From NCBI RefSeq assembly GCF_011170125.1, contig NZ_BLLN01000005.1:124001-188000 (forward strand): a stretch of 64,000 nt of DNA. Direction: 5' to 3'. The notes below the pieces were generated by a model. It was not told where the DNA came from. It saw only the letters and a list, made by a program, of their open reading frames with translations, and ran no database searches. Origin of the DNA: Streptomyces diastaticus subsp. diastaticus (GTDB lineage Bacteria; Actinomycetota; Actinomycetes; Streptomycetales; Streptomycetaceae). Each line of letters opens with the position of its first letter. The stretch's first letter is position 1. This document shows, piece by piece, positions 26,901 to 34,653 of this stretch. Both the position numbers and the translations under genes were made by a program.

Positions 26901-26999
26901 ACCGTTCTCGAGCAGGGCGACCGCCCCCCGTCCGGCGGGGTCCGGTCCCGGACCGGGGCGGGCGGCGCCGCACCCCGGTCGCGAAGCGTTCCGCTCCAA
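23976..26999 (-). CDS. lanM: Class II lanthionine synthetase LanM
   Basis: About 1007 aa, the normal LanM length. The N-terminal two-thirds is the DUF4135 dehydratase (RLVYKPRPVAAHRHF, LHALDGTDLHHENLIAHG, PVLVDVETLFHP), which phosphorylates and eliminates Ser/Thr. The C-terminal LanC-like domain keeps all three zinc ligands: GWCHGRAG (C872) and SLCHGEAG (C917, H918). I chose the TTG at 26999 because GAGGGGG lies 7 nt upstream and the LanM motif WWAPALRTEERAGRIPDWAE follows; the open frame runs on to 27983 without family similarity. The only small gene downstream encodes a peptide lacking Cys, which is unexpected for an intact cyclase. Confidence 0.88.
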   Translation of the reverse strand: MERNASRPGCGAARPGPGPDPAGRGAVALLENGEQRTASGAWWAPALRTEERAGRIPDWAEWVEQVLAATPAALPLPEEEYEGLSGFERVLAPFAEAAGDRMAAALGGEERGLVDLAAVRAGLVRAVGPRLARIAARVLVTELHRAREAGGLTGGDSRARFREFLRRAGGRRGLAALLKAHPVLARLLGRVSLDAADAFAELLRRLVADHVALAEAGLPCGSDDRLLVDVEAGAGDSHGGGRTVALLRFADGTRLVYKPRPVAAHRHFNDLADWLGRLPGAPRLRTLTVLDRGTHGWVEFVEVLPCRTEPQVREFYRRQGALLALLHALDGTDLHHENLIAHGEHPVLVDVETLFHPALPIAASDDPASRALHDSVHRVGLLPQFLLGDDSALDMSAVGGGRAALSPVALAGWADCGTDTMRLVRRPGRFRESANRPRLHERTAEPAAYTAELCEGFRAAYTALGEARAELLGPTGLLERFRRDEVRVVARPTAVYATLLDETTHPELMREAGARDAVLARLREGTLGHPALPGLEDEEIAQLWSHDVPVFTVRAGGTALTGVTGRAVPGTVPISGLARATGKIAALDSVDRQDQEWVIRAAMVSASTTPAHHPAGPGRGPRPAFAPEPERLLAAARSLGDQLVSLAYRAADRANWLGLELLGDRYWRLGPMPADLAAGYCGPALFLAQLADVTGVARYAETASASLAPVAGLLDALHEDPTAPPAVGSGAFAGLGGLTYTLLEVERLLGEPACAESLPAALRLLEAAAAGERETGVGAGTAGGLAVLLAAHRATGRPETLRAAGRCAERLAAAGPPAGPGFLDGSAGTGWALLRYAERSGAPRFREAGLEALREAVAALPAANGAADEGWCHGRAGIALAVADSPAALADHRLAAWLTATTRLLRGAGPRPDDSLCHGEAGLLELLGHGALAGARAGLVHRTGALLASVEDGGPRCGTPDHVPHAGLLTGLAGIGHGLLRAGFPDRVPSVLLLDLPTLTAAPDHHP

Positions 27000-27884
27000 C
27001 GTCCCACCCCCTCGGTCCGACGCGGGACCTGTCGGCCCGCGGCGTGCCCCATCGTGCCGCGCGGAGGGTGGGGGCACATGGGGGTCGGTCCCCCATCTTT
27101 CTGGGCGGCCCGCAGTCGGTCGCCCCTCGGCGGTCGCGGCCAGGACACGCGGGCGGAGCCGGAGGAGGGCGGCGGCCACCTGGTCCAGGAGGCTCTCCAC
27201 GCCGAGACCTGCCAGGAAGGCGCCGGTGGCCTCGGCGAGCGCCCCGCACGTGGACGGGAACTCCGTCACGCCCGGCGCCGAGGAGTGCCCGAAGCGGATG
27301 GGGCCGGGCGCGCTCACCCGGTACGCACCGGCCGGCGCCGGGAGCAGGTGCCGGAACGTGTGCGAGCTGCCGGACACCCGTGCGGCAGCAGGAGGACGGG
27401 GGCGCCCGCCGGGCCCGCCTCCCGGTGCAAGAAGGTCAGCAGCACGTCGAGAATTTCCTGCGCTCCGTGCGGTCTGTGCCTGCCCGGTGCGCATCCGACG
27501 ATCGCGCGCGGCAGAGCACCGGCTTCCGCGCCGTCCCGTGTCCTGGGGCGGGCAGAGGTCACTCCACCTCGTCGCCCGGGTTCGGGCCGTGGGTGCCGCC
27601 CTTCCTCTTGCGGGGGTGCCGGGAGCTGCCGCGGGGTGAACTCGCGTAACCGGTGGGCAGCCGTGTCGTTGAGCTGGCACCGGGCCTGCCGCCGGGCACG
27701 GGGGTGGGGAGCAGTGTGAGCGCGTCCGAAGCCAAGTCCCTGCCCGGAACGTCACGTCGCCGGTCTGGCGACAGGGTCCCCCCGCAGACGCGTTGTGGAC
27801 GGGGCCACTCCTCGCCCCGACTGCGACCAGCGGTGTGAACCGCTCTCCCCCGGTCGGACCGCCGCAGAAGAAGGGTGCTGCTGT
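27000..27884. other. Unassigned interval upstream of lanM and the HMG-CoA reductase gene
   Basis: No gene is certain here. On the minus strand between about 27130 and 27500 two overlapping frames look protein-like: one with AQEILDVLLTFLHREAGPAG (about 27360-27460) and, in another frame nearer lanM, TCGALAEATGAFLAGLGVES (about 27190-27260). They could be one decayed or frameshifted gene, but I recognise no family. The last 100 nt before 27885 should carry the reductase promoter; GAAGAAGGG at about 27867 is its likely ribosome-binding site. Confidence 0.3.
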
Positions 27885-29246
27885 ATGAGTTCCGGAGAAG
27901 CTTCCGGTCGGCCCGTTCCGCCGCGCCCTCCCGGGGGGTTCGTGCCCGCGCGCGGGGTCTACACGGAGGCGGCGCGCCTGCAAAGGCTGAGCTGGCTCCG
28001 TGCAAGGACCCAGTCAACGTTGAACTCTCTACAGCACACACGGCTCGATGCCGGCAAGCTGACCGGGAACATCGAAGGGCTCGTCGGCGCCGTCGAGATC
28101 CCGATCGGAGTGGCCGGGCCCCTGCTGTTCTGCGGGACGAACGTCCGAGGTGAGAGGTACGCGCCTCTGGCGACCACGGAAGGTGCCCTGGTCTCGTCAG
28201 CGACACGTGGGGCCCTGGCCGTCACGATGGCGGGCGGCGTCAGCACTCACGCGGTCTCACAGGCGATGACGCGTGCCCCGGTCTTCGCGTTCTCCCGCCT
28301 GGCAGACGCCAGCCGCTTCGCCGCGACGGTCCCCCAGCACATCGGCGACCTCCGGACGGCCGTCCGGCAGGTCTCCAGCCATGCGGTGCTCGTCTCGATC
28401 GAACCCGTGATCCTGGGCAGGGCCGTTCACCTGAGGTTCAGGTACACCACCGGGGATGCCGCAGGGCAGAACATGACGACTGTCTGTACCTGGCACGCGT
28501 GCCAGTGGATCTTGCGGCAGTCGCACCTGGTCACGGATGACGCACTCGAATTCTTCCTCATCGAAGGGAACTCGTCCGGCGACAAGAAGGCGTCAGCCCT
28601 GGCCATGGCGGAGGGCCGTGGCATCAGGGTGGCCGCTGACTGCGTACTACCGACAGGTGTGATCGAACGGGTACTCAGAACCACCCCTGACGAGCTGGTG
28701 CGCGGGTATCAGCACATCGCAGCCGGGGCGGTCCACAGCGCGATGCTGGGCTCCAACGCGAACTCGGCCAACGTCGTGGCGGCGATCTTCACCGCGACCG
28801 GCCAGGACATCGCCTGTGTCCACGAGTCGGGCATGGGCCATTTCGTCCTCGAACGCACGCGGGACGGGGTCCACGCGAGCATGACCCTGCCGGGTCTGGC
28901 ACTCGGCACGGTCGGAGGCGGCACCCATCTGCCCACGCAGCACGAGATGTTGGCGCTCATGGGATGCACCGGCCCGGGAAGTGCCGTCCGGCTGGCGGAG
29001 ATCATCGCGGGCTTCGCTCTGGCCTTGGACCTGTCGACGGTCTCCGCGGCCGTATCGGACGATTTCGCCAGCGCGCACGAACGTCTCGGGCGCAACAGGC
29101 TGCCTCACCAGAGCGACACCGGGCGCCACGTCACACCGTCGGCCGGCGCCGAAGGCCCGGTGACGGAGGCAGCAGGGCCGCTGTCGCCCCCACCGGACGT
29201 TCACACACAGGAGCGTGAGGCGAGCGCCGAAGGCGGGGCCCGCTGA
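27885..29246 (+). CDS. Hydroxymethylglutaryl-CoA reductase (class I-like), orphan
   Basis: A 453-aa protein with all HMG-CoA reductase hallmarks: PIGVAGPLLF, TTEGALVSSATRGA (catalytic Glu), GNSSGDKKAS (catalytic Lys), TTGDAAGQNMTT (catalytic Asp), GTVGGGTHLPTQ, and a C-terminal SAHERLGRNR with the catalytic His. It reduces HMG-CoA to mevalonate with two NADPH. No other mevalonate-pathway gene lies in the window, so it is an orphan copy. I chose the ATG at 27885 behind GAAGAAGGG; the open frame begins at 27795. The last about 45 residues are Pro/Glu-rich and probably disordered. GC and codon choice look somewhat lower and less biased than in the flanking RiPP genes, suggesting transfer. Confidence 0.9.
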   Translation: MSSGEASGRPVPPRPPGGFVPARGVYTEAARLQRLSWLRARTQSTLNSLQHTRLDAGKLTGNIEGLVGAVEIPIGVAGPLLFCGTNVRGERYAPLATTEGALVSSATRGALAVTMAGGVSTHAVSQAMTRAPVFAFSRLADASRFAATVPQHIGDLRTAVRQVSSHAVLVSIEPVILGRAVHLRFRYTTGDAAGQNMTTVCTWHACQWILRQSHLVTDDALEFFLIEGNSSGDKKASALAMAEGRGIRVAADCVLPTGVIERVLRTTPDELVRGYQHIAAGAVHSAMLGSNANSANVVAAIFTATGQDIACVHESGMGHFVLERTRDGVHASMTLPGLALGTVGGGTHLPTQHEMLALMGCTGPGSAVRLAEIIAGFALALDLSTVSAAVSDDFASAHERLGRNRLPHQSDTGRHVTPSAGAEGPVTEAAGPLSPPPDVHTQEREASAEGGAR

Positions 29247-29344
29247 AACACGACGCGCGCTCTCGGCGACTCCGACCGCCAGGAGCGCCTGCCTGATCGG
29301 CTCATACCCGGCCCCGGCCCCCACCGGCTTCTGCGGTGCAGTGG

Positions 29345-30307
29345 TCAGGCTGTGGCCGCCGGCGGTGGCAGGGCGACGAAGGCGGCCTTCCTCGCGGATT
29401 CCAGCGCGGTCGTCAGGCTCTCCGCCACGGCAGCGGCCTGGCCGGTCAGTCCCTCGATCTCGGCCACGGCCATGTCGTCCCGCGCCGTCCGGGCAAGGAG
29501 ATCGAGTACAGCGTCCGCGTCCTCGGACAGCTCCTCGATCTGCTTCCATTCCTCGTACCGCCGGTCGGCTTCCACAACCTGGTCGGCGTACTTCTCCAGG
29601 GCCACAACGCGCCGTTCGACGCCGTCCAGGCTTGCCCGCAGGGCGTCGCGTCGCCGCTGGAGGAGGGTGACGACCTCGGCGCCGGCGGGCTTGCCGGGTT
29701 CGGCTCCGGCGAGGCGGCTGTAGTCGCGCAGAGTGGTGGCGAGCTCCCATTCCTGGCGAGGCAGTGCCGCCTCGTTGTGGGCCTTGTCGATCAGGCCGTG
29801 GCGGTGGACGCGCGATCTCATGACCGTGGTGGTCGCCTTCTGGCCACGTGCCAGGAGCCCGCGGCACTCGTCCGTCAGCTCCTCCGGATCGACGACGTGG
29901 TCGCGGACGGCCGCCCAGTACCTTTCGGTCAGCCGCCTTCTGCGGGCGCGGCCGGTCACCAGGAGGACCCCGTACGCCGCGGTGGCCATTCCGGCGACCA
30001 GAGCCCCCCACCCGATGACGGTCTCGGCGGTGGAGAGGGCGTCATGGATCCTGGCGAGAAGCACGCCCGGAATCGGGCGGTCGCTGGAGCCGAAACGATG
30101 CGTGACGAAGTAGGCCCCCAAGGCGGTGGTCGAGACGACGGCGACCACGATGCGCTTGGTGTGGGTCGGTGCGCCCGAGCCGGAAAGGTCGAGAGCGGCC
30201 GGGTTTCGTCGAGCAGTCCGCAGAAGCTGCTTGTCGGCTTCGGGCGCGTCAGGGTTGATCACCGCGACAGCGGACGTCGGTCGCGGTATCCACGGATTCC
30301 TGGCCAT
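29345..30307 (-). CDS. Membrane protein with two helices and a helical C-terminal domain
   Basis: A 320-aa protein of unknown function. Two hydrophobic helices (about residues 52-69 and 97-118) flank a short loop. The C-terminal 200 residues are strongly alpha-helical and charged (for example RRRDALRASLDGVERRVVAL), suggesting coiled coils on the cytoplasmic side. The ATG at 30307 is well supported by GGGAGGGG 6 nt upstream. It converges with the reductase gene and has no obvious operon partner. Confidence 0.7.
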   Translation of the reverse strand: MARNPWIPRPTSAVAVINPDAPEADKQLLRTARRNPAALDLSGSGAPTHTKRIVVAVVSTTALGAYFVTHRFGSSDRPIPGVLLARIHDALSTAETVIGWGALVAGMATAAYGVLLVTGRARRRRLTERYWAAVRDHVVDPEELTDECRGLLARGQKATTTVMRSRVHRHGLIDKAHNEAALPRQEWELATTLRDYSRLAGAEPGKPAGAEVVTLLQRRRDALRASLDGVERRVVALEKYADQVVEADRRYEEWKQIEELSEDADAVLDLLARTARDDMAVAEIEGLTGQAAAVAESLTTALESARKAAFVALPPPAATA

Positions 30308-30558
30308 CTCGGTCCCCTCCCCCAGGCACCGCGTCCCACCGCACGGGGCCTCATTCTCTGTTCACTGTAGTTACTGCGGATGACAGGCTGCTGTGCTCGT
30401 CCTTCAGCGCGCGAGGTCAAGGTGCCGATCCTGTCGCGCTCCGACGCCGCCTGGCCCCATCGCCTCATCGGCTGGGCCGGACAGCCCTGTCGTTCCCGCA
30501 GCACCGCGCCCGGGACCAACACCGCGACGCCCACGAGGATGAGCCACGCGCGCGGAGA

Positions 30559-30790
30559 AGGCGTGAGCGACCAGGTGACTTCGGAAGTCGCCGATGAGCA
30601 AGCGTAGTCGGCCCGGCCGTGGGTTGTCGGCCGTGCTGGTGAAGAGGCGGCCGCCGGTCGCGCACATCTGCTCGGCGTCGCCGTGACGGAGCTGGGCGAG
30701 GGCGAGCCGGGCAGTGGTGTGGGCGCGATGACGGCGACAGGTCCGCGGCCGTGCGGCCAGGACTCGGTGCGATGCGGCTTCGGCCTCTGC
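30559..30790 (-). pseudogene. C-terminal relic of an XRE-family TPR regulator
   Basis: The minus strand reads HRAHTTARLALAQLRHGDAE and shortly after RLRLLIGDFRSHL. This closely resembles the end of the helical repeat domain in the very common Streptomyces helix-turn-helix/TPR regulators. Nothing upstream encodes the DNA-binding domain, and sequence beyond DFRSHLVAHA loses similarity. It is a fragment left by deletion or recombination. Confidence 0.5.
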
Positions 30791-30978
30791 CGGGCGGCCG
30801 ACGGGGTCGTGGACGATCACGGTCAGCGAGGGGAGTGAGTGACCTTCCAGGCTTCGCCAGGTCGGCATCGGATGGCTGAGGAGGCCGGTAGTCGCCTTCA
30901 CCCGGACGGACGGGTCGACCCAGCAGGCGCGCGTCGCGCGGGAGTTGTTCGCCCCGGCGGTGATGGCGCCGGGGAGGC

Positions 30979-31010
30979 ACAGGGGCCCGACACGCGGTTC
31001 GAGCCCCTGT
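30979..31010. terminator. Hairpin ending the carnitine operon
   Basis: ACAGGGGC (30979-30986) pairs with GCCCCTGT (31003-31010) across a 16-nt loop that can itself pair in part. It lies 5 nt beyond the stop of the thioesterase gene on the minus strand. Confidence 0.55.
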
Positions 31011-31015
31011 ACACC

Positions 31016-31495
31016 TCAGGCCACGGCGGCGATGGAGCGGCCCGCCCAGACCGGAGCCGGCTCGGTCAGCTCGGTGAAACGGCGCCTGACCGCGTCCGGG
31101 AACGCGGCGGCCCGGCCCGCCCGCTGGTCGACGTGGACCGCGAGCAGCTCCGTCGTCGCCACCGGAGCCGCGGCGGACGCCGGCTCCGACGCCGGGTCGG
31201 ACACCAGGTACATCTCGTGCGCGAAGTGCGCCTTGCGGACTGCCGCCCCCAGCACGCGGGTGCGGACGGCCAGGTGTGCGGTGTCGGGCACGTCCTGGAG
31301 GAAGCGGATGTGAGACTCGACCGTGTAGAGGGAGCAGCCCGTGGACTCGCGGTAGCCGGAGCCCAGGCCCGTCTCATCCATCAGCGCGTCGGTGGCGTGA
31401 CCGAAGACGAGGACGTAGAAGGCCTCGCTCATGTGGCCGTTGTAGTCGATCCACTCCGGGCGGACCGTGCTGTGGAACAGAGGGAGCCTCGTCAT
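31016..31495 (-). CDS. Hot-dog-fold thioesterase of the carnitine operon
   Basis: A 159-aa protein of the 4-hydroxybenzoyl-CoA thioesterase-like hot-dog fold, with RPEWIDYNGHMSEAFYVLVF (the D-x-x-G-H-M catalytic-face motif) near the N-terminus. In some bacteria this domain is fused to the C-terminus of L-carnitine dehydrogenase; here it is a separate gene whose ATG overlaps the dehydrogenase stop (ATGA). It probably hydrolyses a CoA thioester (betainyl-CoA or a related intermediate) formed during carnitine breakdown. It is the last gene of the operon, followed by a hairpin. Confidence 0.8.
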   Translation of the reverse strand: MTRLPLFHSTVRPEWIDYNGHMSEAFYVLVFGHATDALMDETGLGSGYRESTGCSLYTVESHIRFLQDVPDTAHLAVRTRVLGAAVRKAHFAHEMYLVSDPASEPASAAAPVATTELLAVHVDQRAGRAAAFPDAVRRRFTELTEPAPVWAGRSIAAVA

Positions 31496-32529
31496 CGGGC
31501 GCCCCCCTCGCGCCCCAGACGGCCGGTGGCGCGCAGCACTTCGATGACCCCCTGGTCCCGTTCGGCCACCAGGTCCGCGATGGTGCGGCCGTCCGCGGCC
31601 TCGTCGCAGCCCGTCACCACGGCGTCGTACAACTCCGTGTCCAGCTCCGGCGCTTCGAGGCGAGTCCAAGGCGACTTCAGGGACGGGCCGAAGTGGTCCA
31701 GCATGTGCGCCATGCCCCCCTCGCCGCCGGCGAGCGCGAAGGTCAGCATGGGCCCCATCACCGCCCAGCGGAGCCCGGGCCCCTCGGTGATCGACAGGTC
31801 GATGTCGCGGACCGTCGCCTCGCCGTTGGCGACCATGTGCAGCGCCTCGCGCCACAGGGCCTCCTGGAGACGGTTGGCGATGAAGCCGGGCACCTCGTTG
31901 TCCATCGTGATGACGGACTTGCCCGCGCTCTCGTAGAAGCGGGCGGCCCAGGCGACCGCCGCCGCGTCGGTGCGCTCACCGCCGACGACCTCGACGAGCG
32001 GGATGAGATAGGGCGGGTTGAACGGGTGGCCGACGACCAGGCGCGACGGATCGGCGGCCGTGGTCTGCATGTCGGTCATCGGGTAGCCGGAGGTGGAGGA
32101 GGCGATGACGACGCCGGGCGGCGTGGCCGCGTCCAGACGGGCCAGCAGATCGCGCTTGAGGTCGAGCTTCTCGGGCGCGCTCTCCTGTACGAACTCGGCG
32201 TCGGCCACGGCCTGTTCGAGGGTCGCGGCAACGGTGAGCCGGTCGGCCGACGCGCCCTCGGCGAGGCCGAGCGAGGTGAGCGCCGGCCACGCGGCGTCGA
32301 CCAGGCGGCGCAGCTTCTGCGCGGCGCCGGGCGCGGGGTCCCAGGCGGTCACGTCGTAGCCGCGCGCCAGGAAGTGGGCGACCCAGCCGCCGCCGATGAC
32401 TCCGGCGCCGACGCAGGCCACGCGGCGGACGTTCTCCGGAGGGGTGATCCCGGATGACGTCGTCTTCGGGGACGTCGGGTCGGGCGAGGTCTTCTCGGGT
32501 GAGGTCATGAGGGGGCCCTTCGTCGTCAC
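31492..32529 (-). CDS. L-carnitine dehydrogenase (3-hydroxyacyl-CoA dehydrogenase family)
   Basis: A 345-aa NAD-dependent dehydrogenase. After a low-complexity Ser/Pro/Thr N-terminus (residues 1-33) comes the Rossmann motif VACVGAGVIGGGWVAHFLAR, then the family signatures SSTSGYPMTDMQ and VVGHPFNPPYLIPLVEVVGG. It oxidises L-carnitine to 3-dehydrocarnitine. The specific assignment rests on the neighbours: a BKACE enzyme 6 nt upstream that could cleave dehydrocarnitine, and the thioesterase that is fused to this dehydrogenase in other species. A later start that removes the low-complexity tail is possible. Confidence 0.85.
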   Translation of the reverse strand: MTTKGPLMTSPEKTSPDPTSPKTTSSGITPPENVRRVACVGAGVIGGGWVAHFLARGYDVTAWDPAPGAAQKLRRLVDAAWPALTSLGLAEGASADRLTVAATLEQAVADAEFVQESAPEKLDLKRDLLARLDAATPPGVVIASSTSGYPMTDMQTTAADPSRLVVGHPFNPPYLIPLVEVVGGERTDAAAVAWAARFYESAGKSVITMDNEVPGFIANRLQEALWREALHMVANGEATVRDIDLSITEGPGLRWAVMGPMLTFALAGGEGGMAHMLDHFGPSLKSPWTRLEAPELDTELYDAVVTGCDEAADGRTIADLVAERDQGVIEVLRATGRLGREGGAR

Positions 32530-32535
32530 CGCGGA

Positions 32536-33429
32536 CTACTTGCGCGTCTTGAGGCCGAGCGTGGCGCGGGCCTCGTCCGGTGTCGCGACACGTGCGCCGA
32601 TCGACTCGGTGAGGGTCACGGCACGCTCGACGAGCTGGGCGTTGGTCGCCTTGTTCCCCTTGCCGAGGTACAGGTTGTCCTCCAGGCCCACGCGGACGTG
32701 GCCGCCGAGCAGGATCGACTGCGCGACCCACGGCATCTGCGTCCGTCCCAGCGCGAAGCTCGCCCAACGCGCACCGTCCGGCAGCATGTTGACCATCGAC
32801 TGGAGCACTCCCGGATCCGCCGGCGCGCCCCACGGGACGCCCATGCACAGCTGGAACACGGTCGGGTCGTCGAGCAGCCCCTCAGCGAGCAACTGCTTGG
32901 CGAACCAGAGCTGGCCCGTGTCGAAGATCTCCAGCTCGGGCCGTACGCCCAGCTCCTGGATTCGCCGTGCGCCCGCACGCAGCATGTCGGGCGTCGAGAC
33001 GTAGAGATTGGAGCCGTCGCCGAAGTTGAGCGAGCCGCAGTCCAGTGTGCAGATGTCGGGAAGCAGGTCCTCGACGTGCGGCAGGCGCTCCAGACCGCCG
33101 ACAAGGTCGGTGCCGGGGAGGTGGGTGAGCGGGTCGTCCGGGTCGATGACCAGATCGCCGCCCATCCCGGCGGTGAGGTTGATGACGATGTCGGTGCCGG
33201 TCTCCTTGATGCGCTCGACGACCTCCCGGTAGAGCTTCGGGTCGCGGGACGGGCCGCCGGTCTCCGGGTCGCGCACGTGGATGTGGACGACGGCCGCTCC
33301 GGCGGCGGCCGCCTCCACGGCGTTCCTTGCTATCTGCTCCGGGGTGACGGGGACGTGGGGGCTTTTGCGGACGGTGTCGCCGGCGCCCGTGAGCGCGCAG
33401 GTGATGATGACGTTCTCGGTCATGGGCAT
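32536..33429 (-). CDS. BKACE (3-keto-5-aminohexanoate cleavage) family enzyme, probable dehydrocarnitine cleavage
   Basis: A 297-aa TIM-barrel protein (DUF849). The zinc-binding HIHVRD motif follows [20 protein letters not shown], and [16 protein letters not shown] and [15 protein letters not shown] are family hallmarks. BKACE enzymes condense beta-keto acids with acetyl-CoA. Beside carnitine dehydrogenase the expected reaction is 3-dehydrocarnitine + acetyl-CoA to glycine betaine-CoA + acetoacetate (or betaine + acetoacetyl-CoA). I chose the ATG at 33429 over the one at 33423 because GGGAGG lies 7 nt upstream. Confidence 0.85.
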   Translation of the reverse strand: MPMTENVIITCALTGAGDTVRKSPHVPVTPEQIARNAVEAAAAGAAVVHIHVRDPETGGPSRDPKLYREVVERIKETGTDIVINLTAGMGGDLVIDPDDPLTHLPGTDLVGGLERLPHVEDLLPDICTLDCGSLNFGDGSNLYVSTPDMLRAGARRIQELGVRPELEIFDTGQLWFAKQLLAEGLLDDPTVFQLCMGVPWGAPADPGVLQSMVNMLPDGARWASFALGRTQMPWVAQSILLGGHVRVGLEDNLYLGKGNKATNAQLVERAVTLTESIGARVATPDEARATLGLKTRK

Positions 33430-33500
33430 GTGGAGGCCTCCCGGATTCTTGTCTCCGCGGCGATGGCGGGGCAGGGGGCGGGGCTTCCGTGGCTTCTGGG

Positions 33501-34358
33501 CTACGGAGCCAGGATCGTGTGGGTGACGTGGGCCGTCAGTGTCGCGTGCATCGCGTCGGCGGCCGTGGCGGAGGACGGCCCGCTCGCCGAGAGGACGTGG
33601 GTCGCCAGGCCGTCGATCAGAGCGGTCAGAGTCAGTGCCGCCGCATCCGGATCGATCCCGGCGCGGAACACCCCCTGCCCGACGCCCCTGCGCAGGACGT
33701 CGGTGACGGTTTCCCGCCACTGCCGGTAGTACTCGGAGTGCAGTCGGCCCACCGCCGTGGAGCGGGCGGCCTCGGCCCACAGGTCGAGCCACACCGCCCA
33801 CTGGCGGCGCTGCTGAGCGGTGCGCGGCGTCTGCAGCGCGATGAGCTGGCGCAGCTCCGCCGCCGCGTCGTCCGCCTCGGCGAGGTGGGCAGCACGGCGC
33901 GCGGTGTCCTCGTCCATGCACCAGCGAACGGCTGCTTCCAGGAGCTCGGCGCGGCCCGGGAAGTGATAGTGGATCGCGGCACTGCTGGTGGCGCAGGCGC
34001 GGGCGATGTCGGCGACCCGCACCGCGCGGAAACCGCGCTCCGCGACCAGCCGGACCGTCTCGCGGACGATCTGCAGCGGTCGCCCGCCCTCGATGCCGAC
34101 GGCGGGCGCCGTTCCCTTCTCGCGTGGCCGGCTGCCGAGCAGCCAGTCGGCGTCGACCCGCCCTTCGTCTGCGATCCGCGCCAGTTCCGCGACCGTGAAG
34201 CGGCGGGTGCCGCTCAACGCACGCGAGAGCTTGGACGGGTCCATCACGACACGGCGCGCGAACTCGCGCTGGCTGACGCCCGCGTTCGCGATGACCGCAC
34301 GGACGCGAACGGCGGCGTCGGCAGTCGGTGCGCTCGTCGGGCCCTCGTCGCTCTTCAC
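33501..34358 (-). CDS. XRE-TetR fusion regulator of the carnitine operon
   Basis: A protein of about 285 aa with two DNA-binding domains. An XRE-type helix-turn-helix ([20 protein letters not shown]) comes first and a TetR helix-turn-helix ([20 protein letters not shown]) after it, followed by a TetR ligand-binding domain. The GTG at 34358 (MKSDEGPT...) and the GTG at 34397 are both possible starts; the first keeps the direct repeats at 34362-34405 outside the gene. It is 71 nt upstream of the BKACE gene in the same direction, so it is probably a carnitine-responsive autoregulator. The double-HTH arrangement is uncommon. Confidence 0.8.
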   Translation of the reverse strand: MKSDEGPTSAPTADAAVRVRAVIANAGVSQREFARRVVMDPSKLSRALSGTRRFTVAELARIADEGRVDADWLLGSRPREKGTAPAVGIEGGRPLQIVRETVRLVAERGFRAVRVADIARACATSSAAIHYHFPGRAELLEAAVRWCMDEDTARRAAHLAEADDAAAELRQLIALQTPRTAQQRRQWAVWLDLWAEAARSTAVGRLHSEYYRQWRETVTDVLRRGVGQGVFRAGIDPDAAALTLTALIDGLATHVLSASGPSSATAADAMHATLTAHVTHTILAP

Positions 34359-34361
34359 AGG

Positions 34362-34405
34362 CAACACCCTAGGAGTGCGTTGCGATAATCTCAACACCCG
34401 AGGAG
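34362..34405. promoter_or_regulatory. Direct repeat upstream of the XRE-TetR regulator, candidate operator
   Basis: CAACACCCTAGGAG (34362-34375) and CAACACCCGAGGAG (34392-34405) match at 13 of 14 positions and start exactly 30 nt apart, about three helical turns. They immediately precede the regulator start, where an autoregulatory operator or promoter would be expected. Confidence 0.55.
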
Positions 34406-34653
34406 GGTGGAGTAGCTGTTAAGAGAGCAGATTGAGGTCCTGACTGATGAATCAGTCAGAGAGGCAACGTCTCCTGCGGCCTTGAGGTGTAAGCCGTCTG
34501 CCGGTGCCAGGCTCGTCCGCACTCCGACGAGACCGTCACGGCCCGGACGGAACGCCGGCGCCGGGCGGCGGGCAGCCCTTGACCAGCGCCTCAGACGGCA
34601 CGTTTCGGACCCGGTGACACCGCCCCCAGGTCATCCGTTCGACAGGGGCGACA

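Larger units (their letters stand above)
30308..31015. other. Gap holding an XRE-TPR relic and a terminator
   Basis: Between the membrane-protein gene and the carnitine operon there is no intact gene. The recognisable contents are the regulator relic at about 30559-30790 and the hairpin at 30979-31010. Other open frames are GC-driven and carry no domain. Confidence 0.45.

Noticed and set aside
23436..27719. A 1427-codon open frame on the plus strand opposite lanM and the LAL regulator
   Set aside because: It is a GC-driven antisense shadow: low-complexity Gly/Arg/Gln-rich sequence with no domain, opposite a gene with complete LanM motifs.
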